The notes under the pieces are model-generated. The model was not told where the DNA came from. It searched no databases and worked only from the letters and a program-made list of their open reading frames with translations. Positions 9,171-18,226 of a stretch of DNA of 64,000 nucleotides are shown piece after piece. The number at the start of each line of letters is the position of its first letter. The stretch's first letter is position 1. Origin of the DNA: Paraburkholderia tagetis (lineage in GTDB: Bacteria; Pseudomonadota; Gammaproteobacteria; Burkholderiales; Burkholderiaceae); contig NZ_JAKLJA010000029.1 in NCBI RefSeq assembly GCF_022213065.1, positions 32,551 to 96,550 on the forward strand, given 5' to 3'. The position numbers were made by a program, and so were the translations under genes.

Positions 9171-11258
9171 TCAGCGGTAAAGCTTCCCGCTGGTGCTGGC
9201 CTGAAACAGCGCCTTGATGGAATCAGGGTTGAGTTGCGATCGTGTTGATATAACATCGTTGAGCGCAACAGCCTGCGGCTGATCGCGGGCGAAGTTGTCG
9301 GGATAGTAACCGTAGCTCACCATCCCGGTCATACGCAAATGACGCATCTGGTTCACGAGGCGCCCCGTTGGGATACGTGCGCCGGTATGGGCGTCGGTGG
9401 CTTCCAGCAGGAAGACCGTCCTGTGAGCGCCGTTCGGCGCAGACCGCACGTCTGCGCTCAGCGAATCGAGCCAAGGGTCCACCGAAGTAATGCCCTGGCG
9501 AGAAGGCATGGCGAGCAGCCCGACGTAGTCATACGTGCCGAGGAACGCCTCATAGTTCTGCGCATAGTGCCGCCCCGCAACAGGATCGAGCACGGCATCG
9601 GGAAATATCGTGCGCACGGTCAGAACCTCGTCGCTGTTCTGGCTGTCGAGCACGATTTTCCTGAGCTCCTTTGTGAAGTCGAGCAGATACCGGGCCTTCA
9701 TGTCGCCCCAACGCTTCGCGAGGTCCGGGGTGGAGCGGATCTGGCCAATACTCTGCGGCAAATCCCAGCGGGCAAGCGTCTGTCGTGCATGCTGCCCTGC
9801 GTCCTCATAATCGGTAAGCATCGCATCCTCGCCAAACAGCACGCCGTTGAAAGCGGAATATTTGCCGAGGTCCTCGTACAGTTCGCGCACATACGCCCGC
9901 GCAGCGGGATCGAAAGGACTGAGCCGCCGCACGCCCGAGGCACCGGGCGGCAGGCGGCTGCCGGCTGCCGCCGTGACGAATTCCACCCGCCTGTCGAGCT
10001 TCGCGGGGACGGCGAAGGCGAGCACCGGTAACCACGCGTAGATCTCCACGTGAGCACGCGTGTTCAACTGCCATGCTGCTCGGGAGAACAGATCCGAGCG
10101 CATCGGCAGGTGCCTGTTCGGAAAGTACACTGCCCGTGCGAACCCGGAACGTCCGGGGTCCGAGTAAGCCTGAAGGTACACGGAGCTGGGGCGCAATGCA
10201 TACATCCGGTCGATCAGCTCGCCGAGCTTCTTTTCCTGGGTAACAGGCGACGGGTCGTAAACGTCATCCAGCGCAACCACGGCGACCCGCTCCACCGGGT
10301 TGATTTCCCCGCGGTTCTGCGCGGGCTCTCGCATCGAGCGCTCCACACCACCAACGTCGATGTCGTACGTCGCCAGAATTCGGCGCAGCCGGTTGAGCGG
10401 CACATCACGCGTGTTCGGGCCGTCCTCGAGCGTGAACTGCGTGGGCATGCCAAGGCCCGATGCAATATTGCGTACAGCGAGATTCTGTGCCCCGTAAGGC
10501 CATACCATCGCCCGCACCGAAGCGCCTGTCTGCGCCTTGATTTGCGCCATGCATGTGGCGAGGTCCGACTGCACGCGCGAATGGAATTCGGCGTCCGTCT
10601 CGTAGCGCTTCTGATCTTTCAGGTACAGGTGCGATGTCGTCGCCGGCAACTCATTGCCCTGCGGATTGGCGATGGCGCCGTGATGCAGGTCGTGCGTGTG
10701 GCACGCCAGCTCGACCAGCCCCGACGCGGCCACGTCGCGCACCTCATCCCATGACATGAACGTGTTGCGCGGTACGACCAGCTTATCCGAAAGACGAACG
10801 CCGCTTTCGACAGGCGTATCGATCCATGACGTCACGATGCCCATGACACCCGGATAGCGAAAATCCTTCAACAGCGGCAAGACCTTGTCGTGGTGGCTCT
10901 TGAAGCCGTCGTCGAAGGTCAGCAGTACCGGGCGCGGCGGCAGCGGTTCGCCGCCTGTGCGTGAAGCCAGAATCGCGCCGATCGTGACAGGGTGATAACG
11001 GTTGTCCTCAAGCCACGAAAAAATCGACGTCAGCGTGCCGGTATCGACCGCATATGGATCAATCACACCGTTCCTGTGGACTTCGGCGCGCAGATTGTCA
11101 CGCACGTCATGGAAGCACAGGACTCGAAAGGTCACACCGTCGGCCGGATCGGCCGGTGGAAGAATGTCAATCAGCCTTGCGGGGGCGAGCGACGGGAAGA
11201 GCGTACAGCCGGTCATGGCGCCCAGACACCCACAGACGAAACGTCGCCGAGTCTGCAT
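9171..11258 (-). CDS. pgaB: Poly-beta-1,6-N-acetyl-D-glucosamine N-deacetylase PgaB-like
   Basis: A 695-residue lipoprotein starts at 11258 behind a perfect AGGAGG (an adjacent ATG at 11261 is the alternative). The signal contains TRRRF and lipobox AMTGC, giving Cys18. The NodB-type deacetylase domain (about 43-300) carries TFDDG (114-118) and HTHDLHH (187-193), matching the Asp-Asp-His-His metal site of PgaB. The C-terminal half (about 330-690) corresponds to the glycoside-hydrolase-like domain of PgaB, with SVYLQAYSDPG and FGEDAMLTDYED. PgaB trims and deacetylates PNAG in the periplasm for export by PgaA. No pgaA, pgaC or pgaD is present here, and both neighbours are pseudogenes, so this is an orphan copy. 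Confidence 0.88.
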   Translation of the reverse strand: MQTRRRFVCGCLGAMTGCTLFPSLAPARLIDILPPADPADGVTFRVLCFHDVRDNLRAEVHRNGVIDPYAVDTGTLTSIFSWLEDNRYHPVTIGAILASRTGGEPLPPRPVLLTFDDGFKSHHDKVLPLLKDFRYPGVMGIVTSWIDTPVESGVRLSDKLVVPRNTFMSWDEVRDVAASGLVELACHTHDLHHGAIANPQGNELPATTSHLYLKDQKRYETDAEFHSRVQSDLATCMAQIKAQTGASVRAMVWPYGAQNLAVRNIASGLGMPTQFTLEDGPNTRDVPLNRLRRILATYDIDVGGVERSMREPAQNRGEINPVERVAVVALDDVYDPSPVTQEKKLGELIDRMYALRPSSVYLQAYSDPGRSGFARAVYFPNRHLPMRSDLFSRAAWQLNTRAHVEIYAWLPVLAFAVPAKLDRRVEFVTAAAGSRLPPGASGVRRLSPFDPAARAYVRELYEDLGKYSAFNGVLFGEDAMLTDYEDAGQHARQTLARWDLPQSIGQIRSTPDLAKRWGDMKARYLLDFTKELRKIVLDSQNSDEVLTVRTIFPDAVLDPVAGRHYAQNYEAFLGTYDYVGLLAMPSRQGITSVDPWLDSLSADVRSAPNGAHRTVFLLEATDAHTGARIPTGRLVNQMRHLRMTGMVSYGYYPDNFARDQPQAVALNDVISTRSQLNPDSIKALFQASTSGKLYR

Positions 11259-11521
11259 CATCGGCCTCCTTTCAAAATCCAACGTCAGAATCGAACCGTA
11301 AGCGCGGTGTATGACTTCAGCATTCATGCGTTCGCGTCCACACCTTCGCATCATGCCGAAGCCGCGCTTGCTACAGGCTTCAGCAGCGCCAACCGATGCG
11401 CTGCAAGAAGGCCCTTTCGCCCCTGCGTCAAATTTCTATGCGTTCTGCCCGCCGCATTGCCCGCAACCGGGTAGCGTATGCCAGCCTTGGAATAGCGCAA
11501 TCGCTATACCCGAAGCCCTTT

Positions 11522-11758
11522 AACTTCAAAGCAGGCTTCTGAAGGGACGCGTACGCGTCGTGCAATGACGTACCGTCGCGAACGTCGACTCGATCGCGTT
11601 GGTCGTGCGCAAATGCTGCCAGTGCCCCGCGGGGAAGTCGCAAAACGCCAACGGCTTTCCCTTTTCAGCGTATCGGTTGCCTTCGGATATTTCGCCGCGA
11701 GGTCACGCCAGCTCCATGCCCCATGCTCCTCGGCCCACTGCGTCTTCAACTGACTCAC
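11522..11758 (-). pseudogene. IS256-family transposase C-terminal remnant
   Basis: The piece KTQWAEEHGAWSWRDLAAKYPKATDTLKRE continues, after a frame change near 11655, as LAFCDFPAGHWQHLRTTNAI and ESTFATVRHCTTRTR. That order (helix before the last catalytic block, then HWxHLRTTNxIES-FATVR) is characteristic of IS256-group mutator-type transposases. No inverted repeats or upstream transposase portion were found, so only a scar is left. Confidence 0.75.
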
Positions 11759-11785
11759 GACATTGCAGAAGCACCGTTCCCTCCT

Positions 11786-12796
11786 CTACTCTCCCGTCTG
11801 CTGGCGTCGGCATTCTTCCTGTTTCATTTGCATGTACTGCTGTCGATCGATTTCGTGTAGCTGTCGCGGATACTGTTCGCTCGCGCTAAACCAGTAGCTC
11901 AAGCGTTGCTCCAGTCGCGTGTCCGGCCGGCCCGGCGGATCATCGAGCCAGGCATCGATGGCCAGGTAGTAACGCATGGTGTTGCGCTCCACGAGACCGC
12001 GCAACCCCGCAACGTAATCCGGCTGTGCCGCAGAAGAATCCGCGATATTGGTGAAGCCGACCTTGCCGCTACCGAACGTGGCCAGATAGCCTTTCATGGC
12101 AAGACGACCGATAGCGCCGTAGCTGTATGCATAGGTCAGGTGGAGGAACGTGCGGTCGCGACTGAGCGACACCGCTTCCAGGACGATCTGATAATCCCGG
12201 GTGTTCAATGGCCCGCTGTCGGCGTGAAGCTTTACGCGGAAGTATCCTGGGCTCGTAGCCGCCGGGGCGTAGTCGAATTGCAAGCGGTAAGTGGATGCAA
12301 GATCTTCAGCGGCTTCCCTCTGGCTGACGTTCACGGTCAGGGTGTTGCCGCTGCTACCGCCAGAGACATGGCAGCGCTTGATATTGGGATGCAGGATCAG
12401 CATATCGCACCAGTTCGTCGGGGCTCGCGACGAATCGTTAAATGCGTCGCTGACGGTCGAGAACGGGTAGTTCATCACCGCATAGATTTCGCCCGTGACC
12501 GTGGACGGCGACTCTTCCGAATCGAGATACAGCTTCCGATGGAACGCGTTATGGTCGAGCTGCGGTTTCAGGTTCTGGTAGATGACACGCAAGCGCGCGG
12601 CATCGTCGGATGTCTGAGCCGGCAACCCCGGGCATAGCGCGCCGCACGCTGCCACGATGGCGAGCGGCCACACTGTCCTGCGTATTAGATTGCTGGCCCG
12701 GCCTCTGCGGGAGCAGTGAATTTTCTGGCGCGGGTCACATGATGGGCAATGCTGCTCGTCGGAGTGCGGTGACTCGCATGGTTTAAAGATCCGCAT
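11786..12796 (-). CDS. Exported hypothetical protein
   Basis: The product, about 336 residues from ATG 12796, has a hydrophobic segment (VWPLAIVAACGALCPGLPA) about 40 residues in, so either the true start is closer to it or the N-terminus is unusual. The mature part contains LYLDSEESPSTVTGEIYAVM, a Ser/Thr-rich mid region and a C-terminal helix rich in Gln and Glu. The beta-rich middle could be a START/SRPBCC-like lipid-binding fold because of the pattern of long strands, but that is a guess. I do not recognise it. There is no obvious operon partner. Confidence 0.6.
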   Translation of the reverse strand: MRIFKPCESPHSDEQHCPSCDPRQKIHCSRRGRASNLIRRTVWPLAIVAACGALCPGLPAQTSDDAARLRVIYQNLKPQLDHNAFHRKLYLDSEESPSTVTGEIYAVMNYPFSTVSDAFNDSSRAPTNWCDMLILHPNIKRCHVSGGSSGNTLTVNVSQREAAEDLASTYRLQFDYAPAATSPGYFRVKLHADSGPLNTRDYQIVLEAVSLSRDRTFLHLTYAYSYGAIGRLAMKGYLATFGSGKVGFTNIADSSAAQPDYVAGLRGLVERNTMRYYLAIDAWLDDPPGRPDTRLEQRLSYWFSASEQYPRQLHEIDRQQYMQMKQEECRRQQTGE

Positions 12797-13084
12797 CGAG
12801 TTGCTTACCCTGCAACAGGCGGTTGCCCCCGCCCAACCTGGGCGCCAGCCGACGTACGTATGCTGCGGAGTGCGTATCGGCTCCATGGGCCTGCAAATGA
12901 CCGGTTATTCATATGTCATCTCCCGCACGAGCTTCCTTCGTTCAGCGCATATGTCAGTCCCGCGGGACGCAGGATCCCACGCGAAGAAAACTTGCTGATC
13001 CCGCACTCTTCAGCTGAAGCACGAAAACTTGTGACTTCCTCGCGCAAAATAGCGAAAAGCGGAAGTCCGCTCTTCTGCACACCA

Positions 13085-13525
13085 TCATTTCACGGCGTTG
13101 ACGACAAGCGTGGCACGCATTGCGTCGCGATAGTGCCCTGGCTCGTTACAGAAGGCGATATAGCGACCTGGCTTGAGTACGAGCCTTGCCGTGACCGTCT
13201 CGCGGGGATTGAGGTCCTCCACGCCTTGCAGATCGCCCAGGCGTGCTTCGTTCACCTGTTGTGCTTTCTGATCGTAAGGTAGCGCTGTGCTGGCACTGGA
13301 CCACGGCAAGATCATGAATTCGTGCTTCAGCGCGCGAGACTCATTGGTGATCGTGAACTCGACCGGTCCGGCCGGTATCGTCGATGGCACCAGAGTCAAT
13401 GACATCCCTGTGCCTCCCCCGTCAGCAAGACGAACCGTTACCGTGGACGGTTCTGCGGGTAGTGCACCCGACGAGACTCCAAGGAGACCTGCAGTCGCCA
13501 CTGCCAGTAATGTGCTGCGCTTCAT
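13085..13525 (-). CDS. Periplasmic cupredoxin-domain protein
   Basis: A 146-residue protein with a Sec signal peptide (about 1-24, cut after LPA) starts behind GGGAGGGAG at 13525. The mature domain has a type-1 copper site: His68 in LKHEFM and then Cys126, His131 and Met136 in FCNEPGHYRDAM, i.e. the C-x4-H-x4-M loop. Such proteins carry electrons or bind copper in the periplasm. A perfect CTTAAG-N5-CTTAAG box lies 70-86 bp upstream, suggesting control by a PmrA/QseB-type regulator. Confidence 0.85.
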   Translation of the reverse strand: MKRSTLLAVATAGLLGVSSGALPAEPSTVTVRLADGGGTGMSLTLVPSTIPAGPVEFTITNESRALKHEFMILPWSSASTALPYDQKAQQVNEARLGDLQGVEDLNPRETVTARLVLKPGRYIAFCNEPGHYRDAMRATLVVNAVK

Positions 13526-13594
13526 GACTCCCTCCCGTTCGACAGCAACCATCAGCACTTTCACGAGTGTTGCAGTCAATGTAATTCCGGTCGC

Positions 13595-13611
13595 CTTAAG
13601 GTGGACTTAAG
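13595..13611. promoter_or_regulatory. PmrA/QseB-type box, perfect direct repeat
   Basis: CTTAAG-GTGGA-CTTAAG is a perfect hexamer repeat with 5-bp spacing, upstream of the cupredoxin gene. It is the classical pattern for PmrA-like response regulators. Confidence 0.6.
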
Positions 13612-13729
13612 ATCGCATCCGGGATGCCCGGAACTGTGTCGTTATCCTTTCATTTTTCGGTTAATGATCGGAAACCGTTAGCCAGCGGTTGCAGGCCTGC
13701 AATATGCATGCGGCTACCACAGGCATCGT

Positions 13730-13746
13730 GTTAACCGTGTCTTAAG
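13730..13746. promoter_or_regulatory. PmrA/QseB-type box, second copy
   Basis: GTTAAC-CGTGT-CTTAAG has the same 5-bp spacing, about 77-93 bp upstream of the DUF4148 gene at 13823. That gene precedes a broken response-regulator gene. Confidence 0.5.
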
Positions 13747-13822
13747 TCTGGGGTTTCAAACTGCAATTGCTGGAACATAAAGACCAGCACACCCCAAAGG
13801 GCTAACATCGGAGGTACTAGTC

Positions 13823-14119
13823 ATGAAAACCCTCATCAAGGCGCTTGCCCTGTCGCTTGCCGTCGCCACGCCGATATTGTCGTTTGCACAAGACGCAAAC
13901 GATTCATTGACCCGCGCGCAGGTCGAGGGACAACTGATCCAGCTCGAACATGCGGGTTACCGGCAGAACAGATCGCAGTATCCTGCTGACATTCAGGCAG
14001 CCGAAGCCCGCGTGGCAGCGCAATCAGATACGGGCTACGGTGGTATGCCAACCAGCACCTCGCAATCCAGCGACCACGTCACGCATCACACGTGGAATAC
14101 GGAGTACGGCCACCATTGA
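13823..14119 (+). CDS. DUF4148 domain-containing exported protein
   Basis: The 98-residue product has a Sec signal (cut near SFAQ) and the DUF4148 core LTRAQVEGQLIQLEHAGY followed by the YPADIQAAEARV block. The start has GGAGGT at ideal spacing. These small periplasmic proteins are common in Burkholderiaceae, often beside QseB/PmrA-type two-component genes, as here; function unknown. The His-rich tail (VTHHTW ... YGHH) could bind metal. A second family member is at 59749. Confidence 0.9.
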   Translation: MKTLIKALALSLAVATPILSFAQDANDSLTRAQVEGQLIQLEHAGYRQNRSQYPADIQAAEARVAAQSDTGYGGMPTSTSQSSDHVTHHTWNTEYGHH

Positions 14120-14143
14120 CGACAAGCCGAACAGAACGACAGC

Positions 14144-14455
14144 ATGCGGATACTTCTGGTAGAGGACGATGCACTGATCGGCAGCGGCTTGCAGCAGGGG
14201 CTGCAGGGCGAGGGGTTCGCCGTGGACTGGGCCCAGGATGGCAACGCGGCCGCCCTCGCCTTGCGCACGACATCATACGGGCTCGTCCTGCTTGACCTCG
14301 GCCTGCCAAAGCAGGACGGGCTGACCTTGCTCACCCGGTTACGCGAGCGGGACGACGACACTTCCGTCATTATCGTCACGGCCCGCGACGCCGTTCCGGA
14401 TCGGGTGGCGGGGCTTGACTGCGGGTTGCTGCGCCAGCGGACGGGCGGGCGGTGA
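14144..14455 (+). pseudogene. OmpR-family response regulator, truncated inside the receiver
   Basis: The first 94 residues are a good QseB/PmrA-type receiver: MRILLVEDDALIG with the acidic pair, LLDLGLPKQDG with the phospho-acceptor Asp, and IIVTARD. After GLDCG, where the family continues ADDYLVKPF, the sequence turns into LLRQRTGGR and stops. The conserved Lys, alpha5 and the whole winged-helix DNA-binding domain are missing, and no sensor kinase follows. It starts 24 bp after the DUF4148 gene, the usual context for this pair. Confidence 0.8.
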
Positions 14456-14623
14456 GGTGTGTGAAGGGGTTTGCACGAAGTGTATCCTCGCGGTTAAAGG
14501 CCGGTGTCGCATGGCAACCAGGCTTTCCAGTACGCGCCGGCCCGTGATCTGATCAGGGGATTCTGCTGGTGGCTTTGGCGCTCATGCGATAAATCGTCTG
14601 CTGATGCCGGGTCCACCGGAATA

Positions 14624-14878
14624 TCACCGCACGTCATGCGGTCTATATTGCAAATGCGTCATCGCAGGGTGTCGAGTTTCTGGCGGGAAGACATTCCAGC
14701 TACCGTTATCGTGGCGAAAAAAGAAAATCGCGTCCGCCGTCTGCGACCGTGAGAGTGAGACATGCACATAGCGCCTCGAACTTGCATCACGATGCCGGAT
14801 GACCCTGATGGGATTGGTCGCAGTACGCCCAACCCATTTGTCGATGACCGCACGCAGAGATATTCTGTTTTCGGTCAT
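14624..14878 (-). CDS. Small protein, family with SLRAV-DKW and FFFRHD-G-W-FPP motifs
   Basis: The 84-residue product contains SLRAVIDKWVG near the N-terminus and IFFFRHDNGSWNVFPPE toward the C-terminus. The same two blocks, in the same order and spacing except for an insert, occur in the protein at 35895-36218, so this is a paralogous family within the window. The start at 14878 follows GGAGCCGGCC. Function unknown; it is small, basic and rich in aromatic residues, with no signal peptide, and may bind nucleic acid or another protein. Confidence 0.6.
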   Translation of the reverse strand: MTENRISLRAVIDKWVGRTATNPIRVIRHRDASSRRYVHVSLSRSQTADAIFFFRHDNGSWNVFPPETRHPAMTHLQYRPHDVR

Positions 14879-14927
14879 GGCCGGCTCCTGCGTCGATGAA
14901 TGAAGCGCGTAACGTCCATGTCTCTCT

Positions 14928-15209
14928 TCAGGTTCCCCGACAAAACAGGATCGCAGCGCCGATAATTCCCGCGAGGAACACCCAGAAAAGCGTGCTCTCA
15001 ACCCTTGCCGGGCCGAAGAGCCTGAGACAAAGGGGCCCGGCACTGCCAACACCCCCGAGAATGAGCAGTAGGTCGCTACATGTCCGGGCGACCGCGCCAT
15101 CAAGCGGGGATGCGCATTGCCCGAATGCATACGCTTTTAACATCAGACCACCCAGCCAGAAACACATGAGGATTGCCAATGGCCACCGGTCGACCTCGGT
15201 ATCGTTCAT
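14928..15209 (-). CDS. Small hydrophobic membrane protein, hypothetical
   Basis: A 93-residue frame from ATG 15209 has three hydrophobic segments (about 9-27, 42-58 and 70-89), including ILMCFWLGGLMLKAYAFG. I do not recognise it and no strong ribosome-binding site is seen. It lies among decayed genes, so it may not be functional. Confidence 0.4.
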   Translation of the reverse strand: MNDTEVDRWPLAILMCFWLGGLMLKAYAFGQCASPLDGAVARTCSDLLLILGGVGSAGPLCLRLFGPARVESTLFWVFLAGIIGAAILFCRGT

Positions 15210-15345
15210 CGCTGCATCCACACGTTGTGCTGATCGATTGGGTGATTCCAGGCCTGCGCCATGTTGAAGCGGATTATAGAGATCGCATCCCTTCCCCCAG
15301 CTTTCTGTGCTGCCACGAAATCGTGGGTGTTAACCCCCAGCCCTT

Positions 15346-16167
15346 TCAAGGTCCATAACGCACCTGTGCCACCGCTGTAACGAGGCCGGCCTGCATGCGC
15401 GCGAGCGCGGCGAGGAGGCGCCCCAATTCATTCGGGCGCTGCGTATCGATCGTATTGGTCAGGTCGCCCGCCTCGATCCGCTCGAAATGATGAATCGCCG
15501 CATTGATCGGCTTCACGATCAAGACCGTGAGCGCATGGCGTGCGAACAGGCCGAGCCCCAGCGCCGCCGCCCCGATCGCCCCGAACATCCAGAGCAGCAG
15601 GAGGTAGTTCTGCCGCGCCGATTCGAACAGCGCCTTTTGGCGCTGAATCTGGAAATCCTCGAGTGCGAGCGCCGCGCGCTTGTAGTCGCTGAACACCGTT
15701 TCAGGCGCCTGGCGCTCCTTCGTGCGGAACGTCATGAAATCGTCCTGGTCCAGCGCCGCGATCTCAGGCGTCAGCACGTCGTTCACCACCTTGTCACGTC
15801 TGGCGTGCAGCGTGTCCGCGAGTGCCTTCTCCGCGTCGCCCACGCGGTTCAATACGGTGTAGCCCGCCGCCAGCTCACGATTACTGTCGGCCAGCTCCGC
15901 ATGCACGCGGGCCAGTACCGGGGCAGTGGGTTCGCCTTGTGCGACGAGCGTTTCGTACGCGCCAAGATCGACGCGCACCTGCAACAGGGCTTCGTCGCTT
16001 GCGGTCAGTTGTTGAAGCACGGCGGTCTCTTCGCTGTACATCTTTTCGAGCGCGCGGTTGGCGGCTTGCAGGCCGGCAATCGACGCCACGATCACCAGCA
16101 TCAGCGACGTCGTCAAGCCGGCAATCGTCAGCGTCAGCGCCATGCGAACGGTAGCATTCCTTAGCAC
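15346..16167 (-). pseudogene. Methyl-accepting chemotaxis protein truncated after HAMP
   Basis: From a GTG at 16167 with GAGAGGG upstream, the 273-residue product has TM1, a four-helix periplasmic Tar-like ligand domain (about 35-195), TM2 and a HAMP segment (ALTVLIVKPINAAIHHFERIEAGDLTNTID). It then ends at RMQAGLVTAVAQVRYGP. The whole cytoplasmic signalling hairpin of about 250 residues, including the CheA/CheW tip, is absent, so it cannot signal. The family is usually 510-560 residues. It is a 3' truncation rather than frameshift decay. Confidence 0.8.
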
Positions 16168-16244
16168 GGTTTCCCTCTCGATGCATCGAAAAGAAAACAA
16201 GGCGGCGAACGAACAATCCGCCGCCGCAAAACGGAGCACATTCC

Positions 16245-16478
16245 CGTCGAGATGTGCTGCGAGGAGGAAGACCCTGGATCGGAAACGCGTATGGATGCCC
16301 GTCGCTCGCCGTCGTGACCCATGCTGGTCACATGGTGGCCGGCTGCGTCCGCGTTCGTCGTGTAGGCAAGCGCGGACAGGTCAATAAGGCCATAGAGCTG
16401 CACGCTCGATTGTGCGTGGGCGTTGCCCGCTGCGAGTGCGCCTGCTGCGACGCCGAGCGCGAGGTACTTTTGCTTCAA
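16245..16478 (-). pseudogene. OmpC-type porin, N-terminal stub
   Basis: A TTG-initiated frame gives a signal peptide (MKQKYLALGVAAGALAAG, cut at NAHA-Q) and the first porin strand, SSVQLYGLIDLSALAY. Homology is lost after about 60 residues. The remaining 300 or so residues of a Burkholderia-type porin are missing. The remnant abuts the truncated MCP gene, suggesting that one deletion removed most of this porin. Compare the intact porin at 25633. Confidence 0.7.
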
Positions 16479-16637
16479 AAATCGACTCCCCAGATTGCTG
16501 CGTTGAATTTCTGATTAGTCCGCTGTCGCTTGTCACCGCCGGCCAGGTCACTGCCCGCAGCGACGATCAACGGATGGAGGCGAATCGTAGTTACCTCAAT
16601 CCTTCACGCTCCTTTCCTGTCTTATTCGAACAACTAA

Positions 16638-16996
16638 GTGGTATCACTGATTGGGGCAGTCAAAATCCCACCTTTCGCCAAGCTACTGGCCTCCATTTTC
16701 AAGACACGATCGTTCCAGTTTCTGGTCGATGCAGTTGGCGCGGAGAATATCGCGATCGCACTTGAATCAAATATGACGCGCGTGGCCAAACTCCGGAAGG
16801 GCGAGAGGTTTACGCCCGAGACCGCCTTTCACATGGAAACCACGCTGGGCTGCCTTCCGTCACCAGCCTGGTCAATCTTCACGGTATTGAACCGATTGCG
16901 GAAGCATTGCTCAAGACGCTCGCAGGCAAAGCACGCACGGGTCGACTGGACGAACTGAAAGCGCTGGAACTCTTGCAGCAAGCGGTCTTGCTGTGA
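16638..16996 (+). pseudogene. HTH antitoxin-like protein, frameshifted
   Basis: The first frame contains FLVDAVGAENIAIALESNM and TRVAKLRKGERFTPETAFHM and ETTLG, an HTH-type module common in small Burkholderia regulators. Immediately after ETTLG homology continues one frame over as LPSVTSLVNLHGIEPIAEAL and so on to ELLQQAVLL with a stop at 16996. A single indel near 16850 therefore splits the gene. The N-terminal boundary is unclear. Confidence 0.6.
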
Positions 16997-17295
16997 GTCG
17001 ACGGTAGCGTGCCATGACGCATCAAGCGCATCGAGGTAACCCGGGCTCGATGCGCTTGAAAAAAATCGCCTGATTCGGATCGACGGACGACTGCGAATTC
17101 CGTCGCCGACCGGTGCCCCTGTTTCAGCGAGGGTATTATCTGATTCTTCTGCAAATGATGAGAGGAAGAATTCGTTGGGCTATATCCGCCCGCTGACTTG
17201 TCTTGCCTCGGCGCCAGAAGAATTTATCGTGCGCGTGCCATCGCAGGTCATCGCGGATGTACCGGTCAACGTGCCGCGCGCGCTGCTGCCGGAAT

Positions 17296-17940
17296 TCAGC
17301 GCTCGACGCCGGCAGGCGGCTTTTTCAGGGCGACTCGCCACGCGTCTTCGATCGCGTTGCGTGCGCCTTGCGCGAGATTGAGGCCGCAGGTCGCGGCAGT
17401 GCGCTGCAGGACCTCGGGGTTGGTCGGGACGAAGTTGGCCGGCGCGAAGAGATCGAGCCACTGCCGCGCGACGAAGGACACGACGTCTTCGTGGTGGCGT
17501 GTCGTGCCCGGCACTTCGCGGGTGGCTGCGCGCCACCATTGCTCGGTCAGCAAAAAGGCCCGCTGCCAGAGCTGGAACGGCTCGATTTGCCACACGTCGG
17601 CACTGTAACGGTCGTCTTCGGGTAGCGCCGGCGCGGGTGGCTGCAGCGGTTTCCCAGCCTGCGCATCCGCCAGGCTTTCCAGCAGCCGCCGCGTATTGTC
17701 CGCAGCCAGCGTCATGAGTTCTAGCCGTTTGCCGGGCGCTGCCTGGACATGGATGAACCAGTCGGCAAATGCAAGCGTGAGCGCAGCAGGCGAAAATCCG
17801 CCAGTCGCGCGCGCGATCAGCGCTTGTTTCGCGTGATCGAGCGAGCGGAATGGGCTGGTCGAAGTAGCCCCTGGTTGGGGGTGACCCGGTTCCTGCTTCG
17901 TACCGGTGCCAACTGGCTTCGCTTCTCGTTGAGTACCCAT
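17296..17940 (-). pseudogene. Poly(3-hydroxyalkanoate) synthase PhaC, N-terminal fragment
   Basis: The 214-residue frame matches the PhaC N-terminal domain. It has FADWFIHVQAAPGKRLEL, the block around FQLWQRAFLLTEQWW, and FVARQWLDLFAPANFVPTNP with NPEVLQRT. It stops right after ALKKPPAGVER, just before the alpha/beta-hydrolase core would start, so the lipase-box Cys, Asp and His are all missing. Full-length class I PhaC is about 560-600 residues. It is most likely a truncated relic. An acetoacetyl-CoA reductase and a phasin-like gene occur far downstream, but not next to it. Confidence 0.75.
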
Positions 17941-18037
17941 CTGGGTTCCACGAATCGAGATGAACTCGGAACAAGTGCAACCGAGCTGCCCTTCTCTGTT
18001 ATCCGTGAGGGCGCTTGAGCCTGCTCCGTTGTGTGCC

Positions 18038-18226
18038 TCAATCGTCCGGCTTGTGCGCTATCTCAGAGAGATCATCCACACGCTGGACCTCGCGGACCGG
18101 CGCGTCTTCGTCAGAAGGCCCGCAAACGTCGATGGTTGAAGCCCTTTCCTCGTTGCCCTTACCATCTTCGAGTTGTGCGTTCCCGCCCGCCCCTTTCTTA
18201 CCAGGCATCTCACCCTGTGCTTTCAT
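18038..18226 (-). CDS. Small acidic hypothetical protein
   Basis: A 62-residue hydrophilic frame from ATG 18226 has GGGAAGATGAG upstream. Gly/Lys-rich at the start, it becomes acidic (IDVCGPSDEDAPVREVQRVDD). Codon usage is typical of the host. There is no recognised domain; it could be real or chance. Confidence 0.4.
   Translation of the reverse strand: MKAQGEMPGKKGAGGNAQLEDGKGNEERASTIDVCGPSDEDAPVREVQRVDDLSEIAHKPDD

Noticed and set aside
11311..11523. Small plus-strand ORF upstream of pgaB
   Set aside because: No ribosome-binding site or recognisable product; overlaps the intergenic region next to the IS remnant.
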